Below, piece by piece: positions 45,424-54,228 of a stretch of 64,000 bases of DNA. The translations under genes and the position numbers were made by a program. How positions within the stretch are numbered: the stretch's first letter is position 1; each line of letters starts with the position of its first letter. The notes under the pieces were generated by a model. That model saw only the letters and a list, made by a program, of their open reading frames with translations, made no database searches and was not told the DNA's origin. This stretch comes from Bartonella sp. HY328. Its GTDB lineage: Bacteria; Pseudomonadota; Alphaproteobacteria; Rhizobiales; Rhizobiaceae. The stretch is from positions 3,030,501 to 3,094,500 of the forward strand of contig NZ_CP104883.1 of the NCBI RefSeq assembly GCF_025449335.1. Reading direction: 5' to 3'.

Positions 45424-46956
45424 TTATTGCGTATCAGCGCTTAAGCTTTTCCACTTAGCTAAGATATTAACGGCAAGGTTATGACAATGTCTATCAGGTG
45501 CCATTAAAGCGAGATCTAGCCATTTTTCGCCCCGTCTTGGGAATTGATGAAGTTTTTCTAGCACAGCCTTTAATAAATCACACAAAAAAGGTGACCATTG
45601 GGGGCTTTCAATCACGTTTTCTTGGTTAAGCCATGGTAGTAAAATCTGATTTTCAGCCAATAAAACCGCCGCATCAAAAAATTGATCATTATCGGTATCA
45701 AATAGGATAGACCAATAATTCATTTGCGGTAAGGCGCGTTGGCGTTCAAAATAATACGGCCAAGCATCAATATGCATAAAAGGCGCAGCATCGCTAGCAC
45801 TTGCAAATTCTGCATCATCACCAAATTGTAATTTACGTAAAATTTGGGCTTTCCATCCCTGCCGTCGTGCCATAAGATTAATAGCAGCAACGGTTTTTTG
45901 CCGAAACTCCAAAGACCAACCAAGTCGCTCAAGATTTTGCCATTTTTCTTGATTATTTTCTTCAAGCAATGATTTAATGCAAAGAAGATTTTTAAATAAT
46001 GAAACATCCTTAATAGCTGCTTCTTCAGCACTATCCACCAATAAAGATAATGCCTTAGTGCCTTGAATGAAAAAGGCAATGAGATAATCGCCATCCTCAT
46101 CAGGCTGCATAAGAACGGCTAAAATTCCAGCCGCTGCCATCAATAATTTATCATCAGGCTCAAAAGCTTCCAGCGCGTGAACCAAACCACATTTGGTCGC
46201 GCATTTTAAGGCACAGATCGGCTGTGAACATGCCGTTTTATAGCCCTCACATAATAACCAATGACGGATTTCATTATTATTAGTGCCAACAAGGCGGTCC
46301 ATTATAAATAATCGCCCCTTGCCATGGGTTTTCCGTGCTAACTCCCATGCAATATAATCATGCTGCTCATTGGGATGGATTTCCATCAACACAATAAAGG
46401 CAAATAGGGTAAAAGCTTCATGGCTGCCAAGCAGCATTAGAAATGCTTTATCTGATGATCTTGGTGACGCAAGGCCAAGTAATAATAGACCCGCACAAAC
46501 GCCAAGCCGATCAGGACTGGCTTTAATTAACCAAAGGCTCAAACTGCGCAATTCATCTATACCAATTGAATCATCTTCATTGACGAGATCGACCAGTAAA
46601 AACAGCATATCGTGACTGTGAACATCAATTGTCAGTCGGTTATAAAATTCGTTAAGACTATTAGCATCAGGATGCTGGGCGGCTCGCCGCATGAAAGGCA
46701 AAATGCCCATAGCTTCCCGTTGTAAATAGTCTTCTAAGCTTTGCTTATCAATAATTGCGCCATCCTGATAAGTGCCAGCATCAAAGATAAAGGAATCAGG
46801 AAGTTCTACCCCTTCAAAACTTGCCCCTTGCGGTTGGGATTTTAAAAATTCATAAATTGAAGGGCGTTGAAAGCGAGCAATTTCAAGCAGCGCCGTTGCC
46901 TCTAATGGTGTTTGCGGCTTTTCATAGTAATCAAAAAAATTAATGACAACGCCCAT
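45424..46956 (-). CDS. Large protein of unknown function, possibly alpha-helical repeats
   Basis: This is a 510-residue cytoplasmic protein with no signal peptide. It is rich in Leu, Ala, Asp and Glu, and most of it looks alpha-helical, with repeated hydrophobic helix pairs that suggest a HEAT-like superhelix (about 120-300). Notable segments are DRLVGTNNNEIRHWLLCEG and CALKCATKCGLVHALEAFEP with several cysteines. Trp-containing stretches such as IDAWPYYFERQRALPQMNYW occur near the C-terminus. I do not recognise a family. It is convergent with the HxlR gene and stands alone. Confidence 0.75.
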   Translation of the reverse strand: MGVVINFFDYYEKPQTPLEATALLEIARFQRPSIYEFLKSQPQGASFEGVELPDSFIFDAGTYQDGAIIDKQSLEDYLQREAMGILPFMRRAAQHPDANSLNEFYNRLTIDVHSHDMLFLLVDLVNEDDSIGIDELRSLSLWLIKASPDRLGVCAGLLLLGLASPRSSDKAFLMLLGSHEAFTLFAFIVLMEIHPNEQHDYIAWELARKTHGKGRLFIMDRLVGTNNNEIRHWLLCEGYKTACSQPICALKCATKCGLVHALEAFEPDDKLLMAAAGILAVLMQPDEDGDYLIAFFIQGTKALSLLVDSAEEAAIKDVSLFKNLLCIKSLLEENNQEKWQNLERLGWSLEFRQKTVAAINLMARRQGWKAQILRKLQFGDDAEFASASDAAPFMHIDAWPYYFERQRALPQMNYWSILFDTDNDQFFDAAVLLAENQILLPWLNQENVIESPQWSPFLCDLLKAVLEKLHQFPRRGEKWLDLALMAPDRHCHNLAVNILAKWKSLSADTQ

Positions 46957-47318
46957 TTAAGCTCCATGTGGGGCATATCGTTCAAATTAACGCACTATGC
47001 TCTCATAAATTTTACCGCATTTTGCGTCAAAACCGCTGGGGAATAATGAAGCCAAGCCTATCAACTTTTACAAAAGCTGTTTTTGGCAAACAAGACGATG
47101 CAGCATAAAACTAGACTATTATAGTTAAGTTTTATAATACAAGCTATTTTTTTTAACAAGCCAAAATACCAGCTAAAATCAATTTAATTCACTAATGCAC
47201 TATTTTGAGATAAAATTACGCCTCGTTAAACTCGATATGCCATCGGAGCTAACCTTAGATCTACGCATTTTGAACGCGAAATTACTATACCCATTTTCCA
47301 AAAATGCCCAAACATACA
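46957..47318. other. Spacer upstream of the large unknown gene
   Basis: This stretch holds the promoter of the unknown gene at 45424-46956. A plus-strand open frame at 47195-47461 runs across a hairpin and the end of the DnaJ-like gene and is probably chance. Confidence 0.5.
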
Positions 47319-47346
47319 AAAATGGCCCGCATAAGCGAGCCATTTT
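47319..47346 (-). terminator. Terminator after the DnaJ-like gene
   Basis: AAAATGGC and GCCATTTT pair, with an inner CGC / GCG. A T-run follows on the minus strand. It lies about 100 bases after the DnaJ stop and 13 bases after the small open frame at 47359. Confidence 0.75.
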
Positions 47347-47358
47347 AAAATCATTCTT

Positions 47359-47451
47359 TTATTGCTTTAGCACTAACATGTCTTGGCTCATTAATTTAGC
47401 AGATTGTCGAGACTGCATGAATTGCGCTTTAAAACTTGGCCTATCAGCCAT
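47359..47451 (-). CDS. Possible 30-residue peptide coupled to the DnaJ-like gene
   Basis: An ATG overlapping the DnaJ stop region opens a 30-codon frame with sequence MADRPSFKAQFMQSRQSAKL then MSQDMLVLKQ. It ends 13 bases before a terminator. Its start lies inside the last codons of the DnaJ-like gene, which would allow coupled translation. There is no family match I know, and length alone makes it uncertain. Confidence 0.3.
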   Translation of the reverse strand: MADRPSFKAQFMQSRQSAKLMSQDMLVLKQ

Positions 47452-48343
47452 CACCCTTTAAAAAATCAATCAGCGCTTCATCTTTTTCTTGAGGCAGCAT
47501 GATGCGTATATGAACATAAAAATCGGCACGCCCACCAATTTTTAGTGGTAAGCCCTTACCTTTTAACCGCAAGACGCGATCAGAACTTGACCAAGCAGGA
47601 ACCGAAACAGCAACCCGACCATCTAAAGTTTCAACTTCTTCCTTAGCACCAAGAACGGCATTTTTTAAGGCAACCGGTAAATCAAAATGGATCTCACGCC
47701 CTTCAAGCCTGAATTTTGGGTGCTTTTTAAAATGAATTGTAATCAAGGCATCACCATCAGTACCACCTGGCATGGTCTCACCTTGGCCTTTTAAGCGAAT
47801 GACTTGACCGTCCTCAACAAATTCGGGCAATTTAATCTTGAGATTTTTGCCATTTGGAAATATGGCTTCAACCTTATCCGCCCCTACCGCTTGTTCAAGA
47901 CTGATTGAAATTGATGCAGTTATATCTGCGCCTTTGCGTTTTTGCTGGGCGCGATGTGCACCGCCGCCAAAGGGTGATGAAGCGCCACGACCAAAAATTT
48001 CGCTAAAAAACGAATCATCGGTGTCAAAGCCGCTCGTGCTAAAGCCGGATGTACGTCTTCCACCGCCAAAATCTCCAAATGGGCTCCCGCCACCTGTCCC
48101 TTGGAAACCTTGATAGGTTGGCTTACCTTCACTATCAATCTCGCCGCGGTCAAACTGGCCCCGTTTTTCTTTATCACCTAAAATTTCATAGGCTTGACTG
48201 ATTTCGGAAAACCGTGCTTGAGCATTTTTATCATCCTTATTATGGTCAGGATGGTATTTTTTGGCTAATTTACGAAAAGCCGATTTAATCTCTTCCGGTT
48301 TTGCCGAACGTGCAACGCCTAAAACCGTATAGGGATCACGCAT
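47444..48343 (-). CDS. DnaJ-like co-chaperone without zinc finger (CbpA type)
   Basis: This 299-residue class II J-protein has a J domain at residues 1-70 with the HPD triad (KYHPDHNKDD). A Gly/Phe/Ser-rich linker covers about 75-120 (GFQGTGGGSPFGDFGGGRR). The C-terminal substrate-binding domains contain VRLKGQGETMPGGTDGDALI and ISMLPQE-like ends. The Cys-rich zinc-finger repeats of DnaJ are absent, so it is CbpA-like and would act with DnaK. It is divergent from a ketopantoate reductase-like gene across a 607-base spacer. Confidence 0.92.
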   Translation of the reverse strand: MRDPYTVLGVARSAKPEEIKSAFRKLAKKYHPDHNKDDKNAQARFSEISQAYEILGDKEKRGQFDRGEIDSEGKPTYQGFQGTGGGSPFGDFGGGRRTSGFSTSGFDTDDSFFSEIFGRGASSPFGGGAHRAQQKRKGADITASISISLEQAVGADKVEAIFPNGKNLKIKLPEFVEDGQVIRLKGQGETMPGGTDGDALITIHFKKHPKFRLEGREIHFDLPVALKNAVLGAKEEVETLDGRVAVSVPAWSSSDRVLRLKGKGLPLKIGGRADFYVHIRIMLPQEKDEALIDFLKGDG

Positions 48344-48950
48344 ATTGTCCTCTTTCTCGTGGCGACATCAAGCAGGCCACATCATTAAATTCTAAAACCT
48401 GCCAATACTCATAAAAAAACTTTAGAGCAACCAATTGACAATTGCAATTTAACAATCGCAATTTCGAATGTCCCCTTGTCTAACATAGTTTTGTCTAACA
48501 TAGTTTTGTCTAACATAGCTTTTATAGTCTTTCTAGAGCAAGCAGCTTGCAGGCTAGGCCGTTATTCAAACTAATCTTTTGTTTTTAAGAGCTTTACGCT
48601 AAAAATATATTCTATATTTCACTAAAGATACTCCAAAACAATAGAAAAACCAATTTTTCACGCCCCACCTAAATAGTACACACCCATCAAATTTCAGTCC
48701 TTAAATCTTTCTTAAATTTGAAAGTAAGGTTTTGCCTTATATATATGAAATCATATTAATCTTTGCGAGTGGCTGATAATATAATTTATCAAAATTTTCG
48801 GTTATAACCGCTATAAATAAATGTGATTTTCTATTTTTATTGAAAAATGCTTTAGATAATATTCATGATAGGCTTATTGCTGGAGCCAATGATTTTACAG
48901 TTGGGCCTATTAGATAAAAACGATTAGTCATTATTTTATTGGAGGGTGGC
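48344..48950. other. Spacer with a three-unit tandem repeat
   Basis: This 607-base spacer between divergent genes is AT-rich, with no gene. It contains the tandem repeat at 48476-48520. Promoters for both flanking genes must lie here. Confidence 0.55.
48476..48520. repeat. 15-bp tandem repeat, three units
   Basis: The unit TTGTCTAACATAGTT occurs three times in a row; the last copy differs at one base (GCT for GTT). Confidence 0.9.
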
Positions 48951-49898
48951 ATGGAACGGCCAAGAATATTGGTTTTAGGTGCTGGAGGAATTGGTGGCTA
49001 TTATGGAGGACGCCTTGCCGAAATTGGCGGCGATGTCACTTTTCTCGTTCGGGAAAAACGGCAAGTCAATATTGAACAAAACGGCCTTATCATTGCAAGT
49101 CCTGCAGGCAACGCGATTATAAAGGCAAAAACTATACTCGCTAGCGAGTTGCAGCCAAATTATGATTTCATATTTTTAACCTGTAAAGCCTATGATCTTG
49201 AGGACGCTATCGCCGCGATTGCTCCAGCTATGAGTGAAGGGGCTTCAGTTATTCCATTTTTAAATGGCATGGCCCATATGGATAGATTGAATGAGATTTT
49301 TGGTAAAGCCAATGTTCTTGGCGGTTCGGTAATTATTCAGGCAACGCTTGGACAAGACGGTATTATCCACCACCTTAATAATACAGCTGCATTGGTCTTT
49401 GGTGAGCAAGATGGCGGATTGAGTGAGCGAACCGCAATACTGGACAGTGCATTTAATGGTGCTAAAGGATTACAAGTTTCAGCCGTTCCCGATATTTTGC
49501 AACGAATGTGGAATAAATGGGTGCAGTTATCGGCGTTTGCTGGCATGACCTGCCTGATGCGTGCAAGCCTTGGCGATATTAACCGTGCCCATGGTGGGCG
49601 TGAAGCCATGTCGCGCTATATCATTACCAATGCAGAAATTGCCGCCCATTATGGATTTGCGGTTAATGCAGACGCATTTGATGCTATAAAACATTTATTG
49701 TTGGATGATCAATCGGTTGGCACATCTTCAATGTTACGTGATATTGAACATGGCAATCGTGTCGAAGGCGATCATATTTTAGGTGACCTTTTACAACGCG
49801 CCGAGGCTGCAAATATTAAGCATCCAATTCTTGAGCTTGCCTATAGCCATGTCAAAGCATATGAAGAGCGTAAAAAACGTGAAACTAGTCCACTTTAA
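48951..49898 (+). CDS. panE: 2-dehydropantoate 2-reductase family protein
   Basis: This protein of about 315 residues belongs to the ketopantoate reductase (ApbA/PanE) family. It would reduce 2-dehydropantoate to pantoate with NADPH in coenzyme A synthesis. The Rossmann motif is VLGAGGIGGYYGGRLAEIG. The family motifs TCKAYDLEDAI and FLNGMAHMDRL (with the Asn) and a C-terminal helical domain containing MLRDIEHGNRVEGDHILGDL, which carries the catalytic environment, are present. The ATG at 48951 has GGAGG upstream; a TTG 12 bases earlier is inside that site. Paralogues of unknown substrate exist, so the symbol is tentative. Confidence 0.85.
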   Translation: MERPRILVLGAGGIGGYYGGRLAEIGGDVTFLVREKRQVNIEQNGLIIASPAGNAIIKAKTILASELQPNYDFIFLTCKAYDLEDAIAAIAPAMSEGASVIPFLNGMAHMDRLNEIFGKANVLGGSVIIQATLGQDGIIHHLNNTAALVFGEQDGGLSERTAILDSAFNGAKGLQVSAVPDILQRMWNKWVQLSAFAGMTCLMRASLGDINRAHGGREAMSRYIITNAEIAAHYGFAVNADAFDAIKHLLLDDQSVGTSSMLRDIEHGNRVEGDHILGDLLQRAEAANIKHPILELAYSHVKAYEERKKRETSPL

Positions 49899-49937
49899 TA
49901 TTTAGTCTTTATAGTTTTGTTTTGCCTGCTAATAAAT

Positions 49938-49972
49938 TTTGGTTTTACCGGCCTATTCAAGGTAAAACCAGA
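49938..49972. terminator. Bidirectional terminator between panE-like and csaA
   Basis: GGTTTTACC and GGTAAAACC pair perfectly around an 11-base loop between convergent genes. Confidence 0.8.
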
Positions 49973-49986
49973 ATAAAGTGATGCCT

Positions 49987-50319
49987 TTAAAACATACGTC
50001 CACCAAGTGGTACCGTTTTATCGGGAGTTAGCAACACAACATCGCCTTTTTCATCGGGAAGTCCAAGCGTCAGCACTTCAGACATGAAAGGGCCAATTTG
50101 GCGTGGCGGAAAATTGACCACCGCTAAAACCAGCTTTCCAACAAGATCATCAAGCTGATAATGACTGGTGATTTGTGCTGATGATTTTTTAATTCCAATG
50201 TCAGCCCCAAAATCAATCAGCAATTTATAAGCAGGCTTGCGGGCTTGCGGAAAAGTCTCAGCCGCAATGATCTTGCCAACACGGATATCAACTTTTTCGA
50301 AATCTGCAAAATCGATCAC
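49987..50319 (-). CDS. csaA: CsaA-type tRNA-binding/chaperone protein
   Basis: This 110-residue OB-fold protein of the EMAPII-like tRNA-binding family has FEKVDIRVGKIIAAETFPQA, KSSAQITSHY and the end VVLLTPDKTVPLGGRMF, which together define CsaA. CsaA binds tRNA and has been linked to protein export in Bacillus. The GTG at 50319 is the likely start because GAGGAGATAAAA stands directly before it; the TTG further upstream would place that site inside the gene. It lies 60 bases downstream of a lipoprotein gene on the same strand. Confidence 0.9.
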   Translation of the reverse strand: MIDFADFEKVDIRVGKIIAAETFPQARKPAYKLLIDFGADIGIKKSSAQITSHYQLDDLVGKLVLAVVNFPPRQIGPFMSEVLTLGLPDEKGDVVLLTPDKTVPLGGRMF

Positions 50320-50379
50320 TTTTATCTCCTCTGTCAAAATGATATTGGGCGTAATAGCTCCACTTGCGAGACAAAACCA

Positions 50380-50862
50380 TCAAAGATTACCGCGATTGGT
50401 TGCTACCCATGCGCCAAGTTGACGAATAGTTTGTGTTGCAATTGCGTCATATCCGTCTTTGGTGATACTTGCCCAAAAGCCGTCGCGCGCCGGTACCAAT
50501 ACACGATTTAGCACATATTTTCCTTCAATGCGGTGTAGTCGTGATCCATCCTTATCGACAATATCAAAGACATAAAGAACCATATTTTCATCAGGGCTTT
50601 CATCAACTATAACCGAGAAGTAGCCCTTTATATAATATTGCGCTTTATCAGGCATGCCGCGGTAAATTTTGATTTTTTGCTCATCACCTTCATCAATAAA
50701 AGCATCGCTAAGTTGTTTGGCCGCAGCAACGGTTGCATTATCAAGTGAAATAATACCAAAAGCAGGAGTTGAAGCAGTTTTGCTACCAAAACCTAAATGT
50801 TGACAGCCTGTCAAAATTAAAAAAGTAAATATAGAAAAAAAAGTAAAAATTTTGTTTTTCAT
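50380..50862 (-). CDS. Lipoprotein of unknown function
   Basis: This protein of about 160 residues has a lipoprotein signal (MKNKIFTFFSIFTFLILTGC). The lipobox is LTGC with Gln next, which predicts outer-membrane sorting. The mature part begins QHLGFGSKTAS and contains KQLSDAFIDEGDEQKIKIYR, a YYIKGYFSVI strand and a C-terminal GYDAIATQTIRQLGAW. Such proteins are common in Rhizobiales but have no known function. The start was chosen to give a proper lipoprotein signal; an ATG nine codons upstream is open. Confidence 0.8.
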   Translation of the reverse strand: MKNKIFTFFSIFTFLILTGCQHLGFGSKTASTPAFGIISLDNATVAAAKQLSDAFIDEGDEQKIKIYRGMPDKAQYYIKGYFSVIVDESPDENMVLYVFDIVDKDGSRLHRIEGKYVLNRVLVPARDGFWASITKDGYDAIATQTIRQLGAWVATNRGNL

Positions 50863-51115
50863 CAAATTTTCAACATTTCGAGAAATCATGGAATTATTTT
50901 AAACGCAATTTACAATAAAAAAAGCGATATTTTTGCTTTATGCATGAATTTTTTGCAATAAATATTAATTACAAAATTATCTGCCTATATGTGAGCTTGG
51001 AAATACTCAATATATGCAAATGTGACGCAACCTATTTTATTTTGATATTTTATAAACCAGCTATAATTTTTCCAGCAATACACTAGCAATAATAATCAAT
51101 GTTTTTATTTACCTT

Positions 51116-52267
51116 TTAACGCAAAATTGGATTTAACGTATGGCGAGACAATGGCTTTGCGCCTTCTTCATCAATAAGATAAGAAGCACCTAGGGTCATT
51201 GCCGTACCACTATCTGAATCAAAAAGCATGGCATGGGCGAAAAGTGTCATATCGGGCACAATTTCAAATGGGCTTTCTGCTTCAAAATGTTCCATTTCCA
51301 TCCATGTCGGTGCAAAGCGGGCACCAATGGAGTAGCCGCAAGAACTCAAACGATGGCGTGTTAAGTCATGCTTTTCCATAACGGCAGTAAACGTATCAAA
51401 AATACCAGAAAATATTGCCCCCGGTTTCATTGCCGTTTGAATAGCTAAAATGGCTTCAAATGCTGCATCGTAAAGCTGGTGATGGCGCGGCGTTGGAGTG
51501 CCGATCAATATCGTGCGCAGCATCGGAGCATGATAATGGCGATAGGCTCCGGCCCATTCAAGGGTTAATTGGTCATTGTCATCAAGTTTGCGCCGACCGG
51601 TTTTAGAACGACATAAAAGCGCATCCTTACCTGAACCAATAATATAATCATTGGCTGGAAAATCACCGCCACCAATAAAATTAGCGCCAATCATAGCAGC
51701 TAAAATTTCACCTTCATCGCTGCCTGCTTGAATTTTGGGTAAAGCCGCATCAAGCACATCATCGGATAATTGCGCAGCTTTTTTAATGTAGGCAATCTCT
51801 TCTTGGCTTTTTATTAAACGCAAATGGTCAATCACACCAGAAATATCGACAATTTTGGCAAAGCTAGCCAATTGCTCGTCAACAAGACGACAACTTGCAC
51901 CATCAAGACCATAAGAGCGATATTCCAAACCAATACGACAACCCAAAAGCTCCATATCGCTTAAAAGATTGCGTAAATCAAAAGCTGGGTTAGCATTTTC
52001 ACGGTCACGCCAAATAACAATATTTTTGATTGTTGATGTTTCTTGCGCTTGGCGCAAATCTGGCAAACGCGTTAATAATACTTTTTCACCATCTGCTTTA
52101 ACAATAAGACATTGAAAGAAGCAAAAGCCAAATGTATCAAAGCCCGTTAACCAGTAAAGACTTTCTTGCGAAAAAAGTACCACAGCATCCAGTTTATCAA
52201 TCGTCATTTTTTCGATTAGGCGGGCTTCACGCTTTTTAAATTCTTCGGTAGAAAAATATAAACCCAT
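51116..52267 (-). CDS. M24-fold (creatinase/prolidase-like) protein lacking metal ligands
   Basis: This 383-residue protein has the two-domain pita-bread architecture: an N-terminal creatinase-like domain (about 10-145) and a C-terminal M24 domain (about 155-375). The metal ligands of aminopeptidases are missing. The usual Asp-x-Gly and Ser-Asp-x-Thr-Arg region reads LEWAGAYRHYHAPMLRT. The usual GHGIG reads CGYSIG. The usual Glu-Pro-Gly region reads LFAHAMLFDSDSGTAMTLG. It is therefore closer to metal-free creatinase or ectoine hydrolase. It follows pgeF by two bases, so it may be cotranscribed with the lgt operon. Confidence 0.85.
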   Translation of the reverse strand: MGLYFSTEEFKKREARLIEKMTIDKLDAVVLFSQESLYWLTGFDTFGFCFFQCLIVKADGEKVLLTRLPDLRQAQETSTIKNIVIWRDRENANPAFDLRNLLSDMELLGCRIGLEYRSYGLDGASCRLVDEQLASFAKIVDISGVIDHLRLIKSQEEIAYIKKAAQLSDDVLDAALPKIQAGSDEGEILAAMIGANFIGGGDFPANDYIIGSGKDALLCRSKTGRRKLDDNDQLTLEWAGAYRHYHAPMLRTILIGTPTPRHHQLYDAAFEAILAIQTAMKPGAIFSGIFDTFTAVMEKHDLTRHRLSSCGYSIGARFAPTWMEMEHFEAESPFEIVPDMTLFAHAMLFDSDSGTAMTLGASYLIDEEGAKPLSRHTLNPILR

Positions 52268-52269
52268 TC

Positions 52270-53055
52270 TTATTCCCCTAGCATAATCGCTGAAATTTGC
52301 CGACCATAATCCATCTCATTTTGATGGGTTTTACGACGATATGAAAAAAACCGTGCCTGATCAGCATAGGTGCACAAGTTAAGTGCATAATCCTTCACTT
52401 TATTACGGCGCAAACGGACAGTCAAAAATGCCCACAAATTGAAAAAATAGTGGTCCGCGCGGTTCGATGGCCGAAAGTAAACCATATTATTAGCATCAAG
52501 GTCAAGAAAGCTATGCAAAAACTCCTCACCAACTTCATAATTATTGGGGCCAATACAGGGGCCAACCGCAACCGCTATGTCTTCACGTTTACTACCAAGG
52601 GTCTCCATGGCGGCTATGGTATTATCAATAATACCATATAGAGCACCGCGCCAACCAGCATGGGCTGCACCAATAATTCCACTTTTACTATCAGCAAATA
52701 ATAAAGGTCCGCAATCGGCAGTTAAGATGCCAAGCGCAAGCCCCGGCACATTGGTTACCATGGCATCAGCCTTTGGACGCTCACTGGAAAAAGGCGCTGT
52801 CACGGTTACGACATCGCATGAATGCACCTGATAGCAAGTCAAAAGCTTGTCGCTGGTTATATGAAAACTGGCGGCCACGCGATTGCGATTCTCAAGCACC
52901 AAATTGGGCTCGTCATCAGAGCCTTGCCCAAGGTTAAGGCTCTCATAAATGCCACTTGATACGCCGCCTTGACGGGTAAAAAAGCCATGTTGTATCTGCG
53001 AGCCGCAATGATCGTTAAAGGCGGTATTTATAATTGGCATAGGCTTATTATTCAT
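52270..53055 (-). CDS. pgeF: Peptidoglycan editing factor PgeF (YfiH, laccase-domain)
   Basis: This 261-residue Cu/Zn-binding protein of the DUF152 family removes wrongly placed L-Ser from peptidoglycan precursors, as shown for E. coli YfiH. The catalytic triad is visible: CYQVHSCDV (His), LTADCGPLLF (Cys) and GAAHAGWRGAL (His). GPCIGPNNYEVG is also typical. It lies between midA and the M24-fold gene on one strand, with gaps of 24 and 2 bases. Confidence 0.93.
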   Translation of the reverse strand: MNNKPMPIINTAFNDHCGSQIQHGFFTRQGGVSSGIYESLNLGQGSDDEPNLVLENRNRVAASFHITSDKLLTCYQVHSCDVVTVTAPFSSERPKADAMVTNVPGLALGILTADCGPLLFADSKSGIIGAAHAGWRGALYGIIDNTIAAMETLGSKREDIAVAVGPCIGPNNYEVGEEFLHSFLDLDANNMVYFRPSNRADHYFFNLWAFLTVRLRRNKVKDYALNLCTYADQARFFSYRRKTHQNEMDYGRQISAIMLGE

Positions 53056-53079
53056 GCTATTTTCCGCCTTTTAATTGTT

Positions 53080-54228
53080 TTAGGATTGCTGATCAAAGGG
53101 TATTATATGGGTATTTTTATCACTTACACATAATACTTTAAAGAGCCCGCCCATTTTCCCACCTATTTTCCCACTAATTTTATCATCACCAGCAAGCCGC
53201 TCGACATCATTGCGGATTTTTTCTTGAAATAGGCTATCACGGCCTTGCCCAAGTGTTTGCGCTCGCTCAATTAGCCCTAATGACAATAAAAATTCGCCTT
53301 GAGTGGTCATATAGGTTTGGCAGTGCATTAGCTGCGCGCGTTGGTTAAGGGCAGCAAAATCCACATGTGATGTTAAATCATCTTTTCCAGGACTTGCAAG
53401 AGGATCACTAAATTGATGTTTTGACATGGCTTGCAATGTATCAGCGGGTTTTGGCTCAATAGCACCATAATCAATAATCAAGGCGGCACCGCGATATTGT
53501 GCTATATGGCCGGCTATTTCATCCATCAGGCTCTCACGCGCTGGCGACACCTCAATAATATCACCTTCTTTGATAAATGATGGAGCATAGGGTAAACTTG
53601 GTGGAAAAATGATAGAGCCCAAACCGAAAACAAGATCCAGTTCGCCACTTAAATCAGGCGAAACACCAACCATTGTTTCTCGCCAATTTTGACCATCAAA
53701 AACATATTGATAGATCGGCAAACAGTCAAATAATTCATTGGCAAGCAAAATAACCGGCATCGGTGGAAGTAGGCTAAAATGATCAATCCATGTAATATTG
53801 CTATTATGGCTGGCAAGGCGTTGCTTTTGCTTTTCTCGCAATTTCGGGCTAGTTTCAACAAGAAAAATATTAGCCGCTTTAAAGCAATCCAAATCTAGCT
53901 TTTTAATGGTGCGCAAAACATCGTCCATCAAGGTACCGCGTCCGGGCCCCATTTCACATAAGCTAAAATCAGCAGGCTTGTCCATTGCACGCCACGATAA
54001 AACAACCCAAACACCGAGCATTTCACCAAACATCTGGCTTACTTCAGGTGCAGTGATAAAATCACCATCACGGCCAAAGGGATCAGCAGTAATATAATAG
54101 CCATATTGTGGATCAGCCAAACAAAATGTCATAAATTGGCTAATGCTTAAAGGACCATGCTCTTGGATGGTTACAATAAGCTTTTCTTTTAAACTATTAA
54201 TGCTAGGTGTTGCCATCATCATTATCAA
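53080..54228 (-). CDS. midA: MidA-type SAM-dependent methyltransferase (NDUFAF7 homologue)
   Basis: This 382-residue DUF185 methyltransferase has an N-terminal SISQFMTFCLADPQYGYY, the SAM-binding CEMGPGRGTLMDDVLRTI, LANELFDCLPIYQY and IIDYGAIEPKPADTLQAMSKH. The mitochondrial homologue methylates an Arg of a complex I subunit, so a role in complex I assembly is likely in this alphaproteobacterium. It overlaps lgt by four bases. The C-terminus has a short Gly-Lys repeat (GKIGGKMGG). Confidence 0.93.
   Translation of the reverse strand: MIMMMATPSINSLKEKLIVTIQEHGPLSISQFMTFCLADPQYGYYITADPFGRDGDFITAPEVSQMFGEMLGVWVVLSWRAMDKPADFSLCEMGPGRGTLMDDVLRTIKKLDLDCFKAANIFLVETSPKLREKQKQRLASHNSNITWIDHFSLLPPMPVILLANELFDCLPIYQYVFDGQNWRETMVGVSPDLSGELDLVFGLGSIIFPPSLPYAPSFIKEGDIIEVSPARESLMDEIAGHIAQYRGAALIIDYGAIEPKPADTLQAMSKHQFSDPLASPGKDDLTSHVDFAALNQRAQLMHCQTYMTTQGEFLLSLGLIERAQTLGQGRDSLFQEKIRNDVERLAGDDKISGKIGGKMGGLFKVLCVSDKNTHIIPFDQQS

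Noticed and set aside
47195..47461. 88-codon plus-strand open frame over the DnaJ-like gene end
   Set aside because: It reads through a terminator hairpin and into the DnaJ gene on the other strand; no protein-like pattern.
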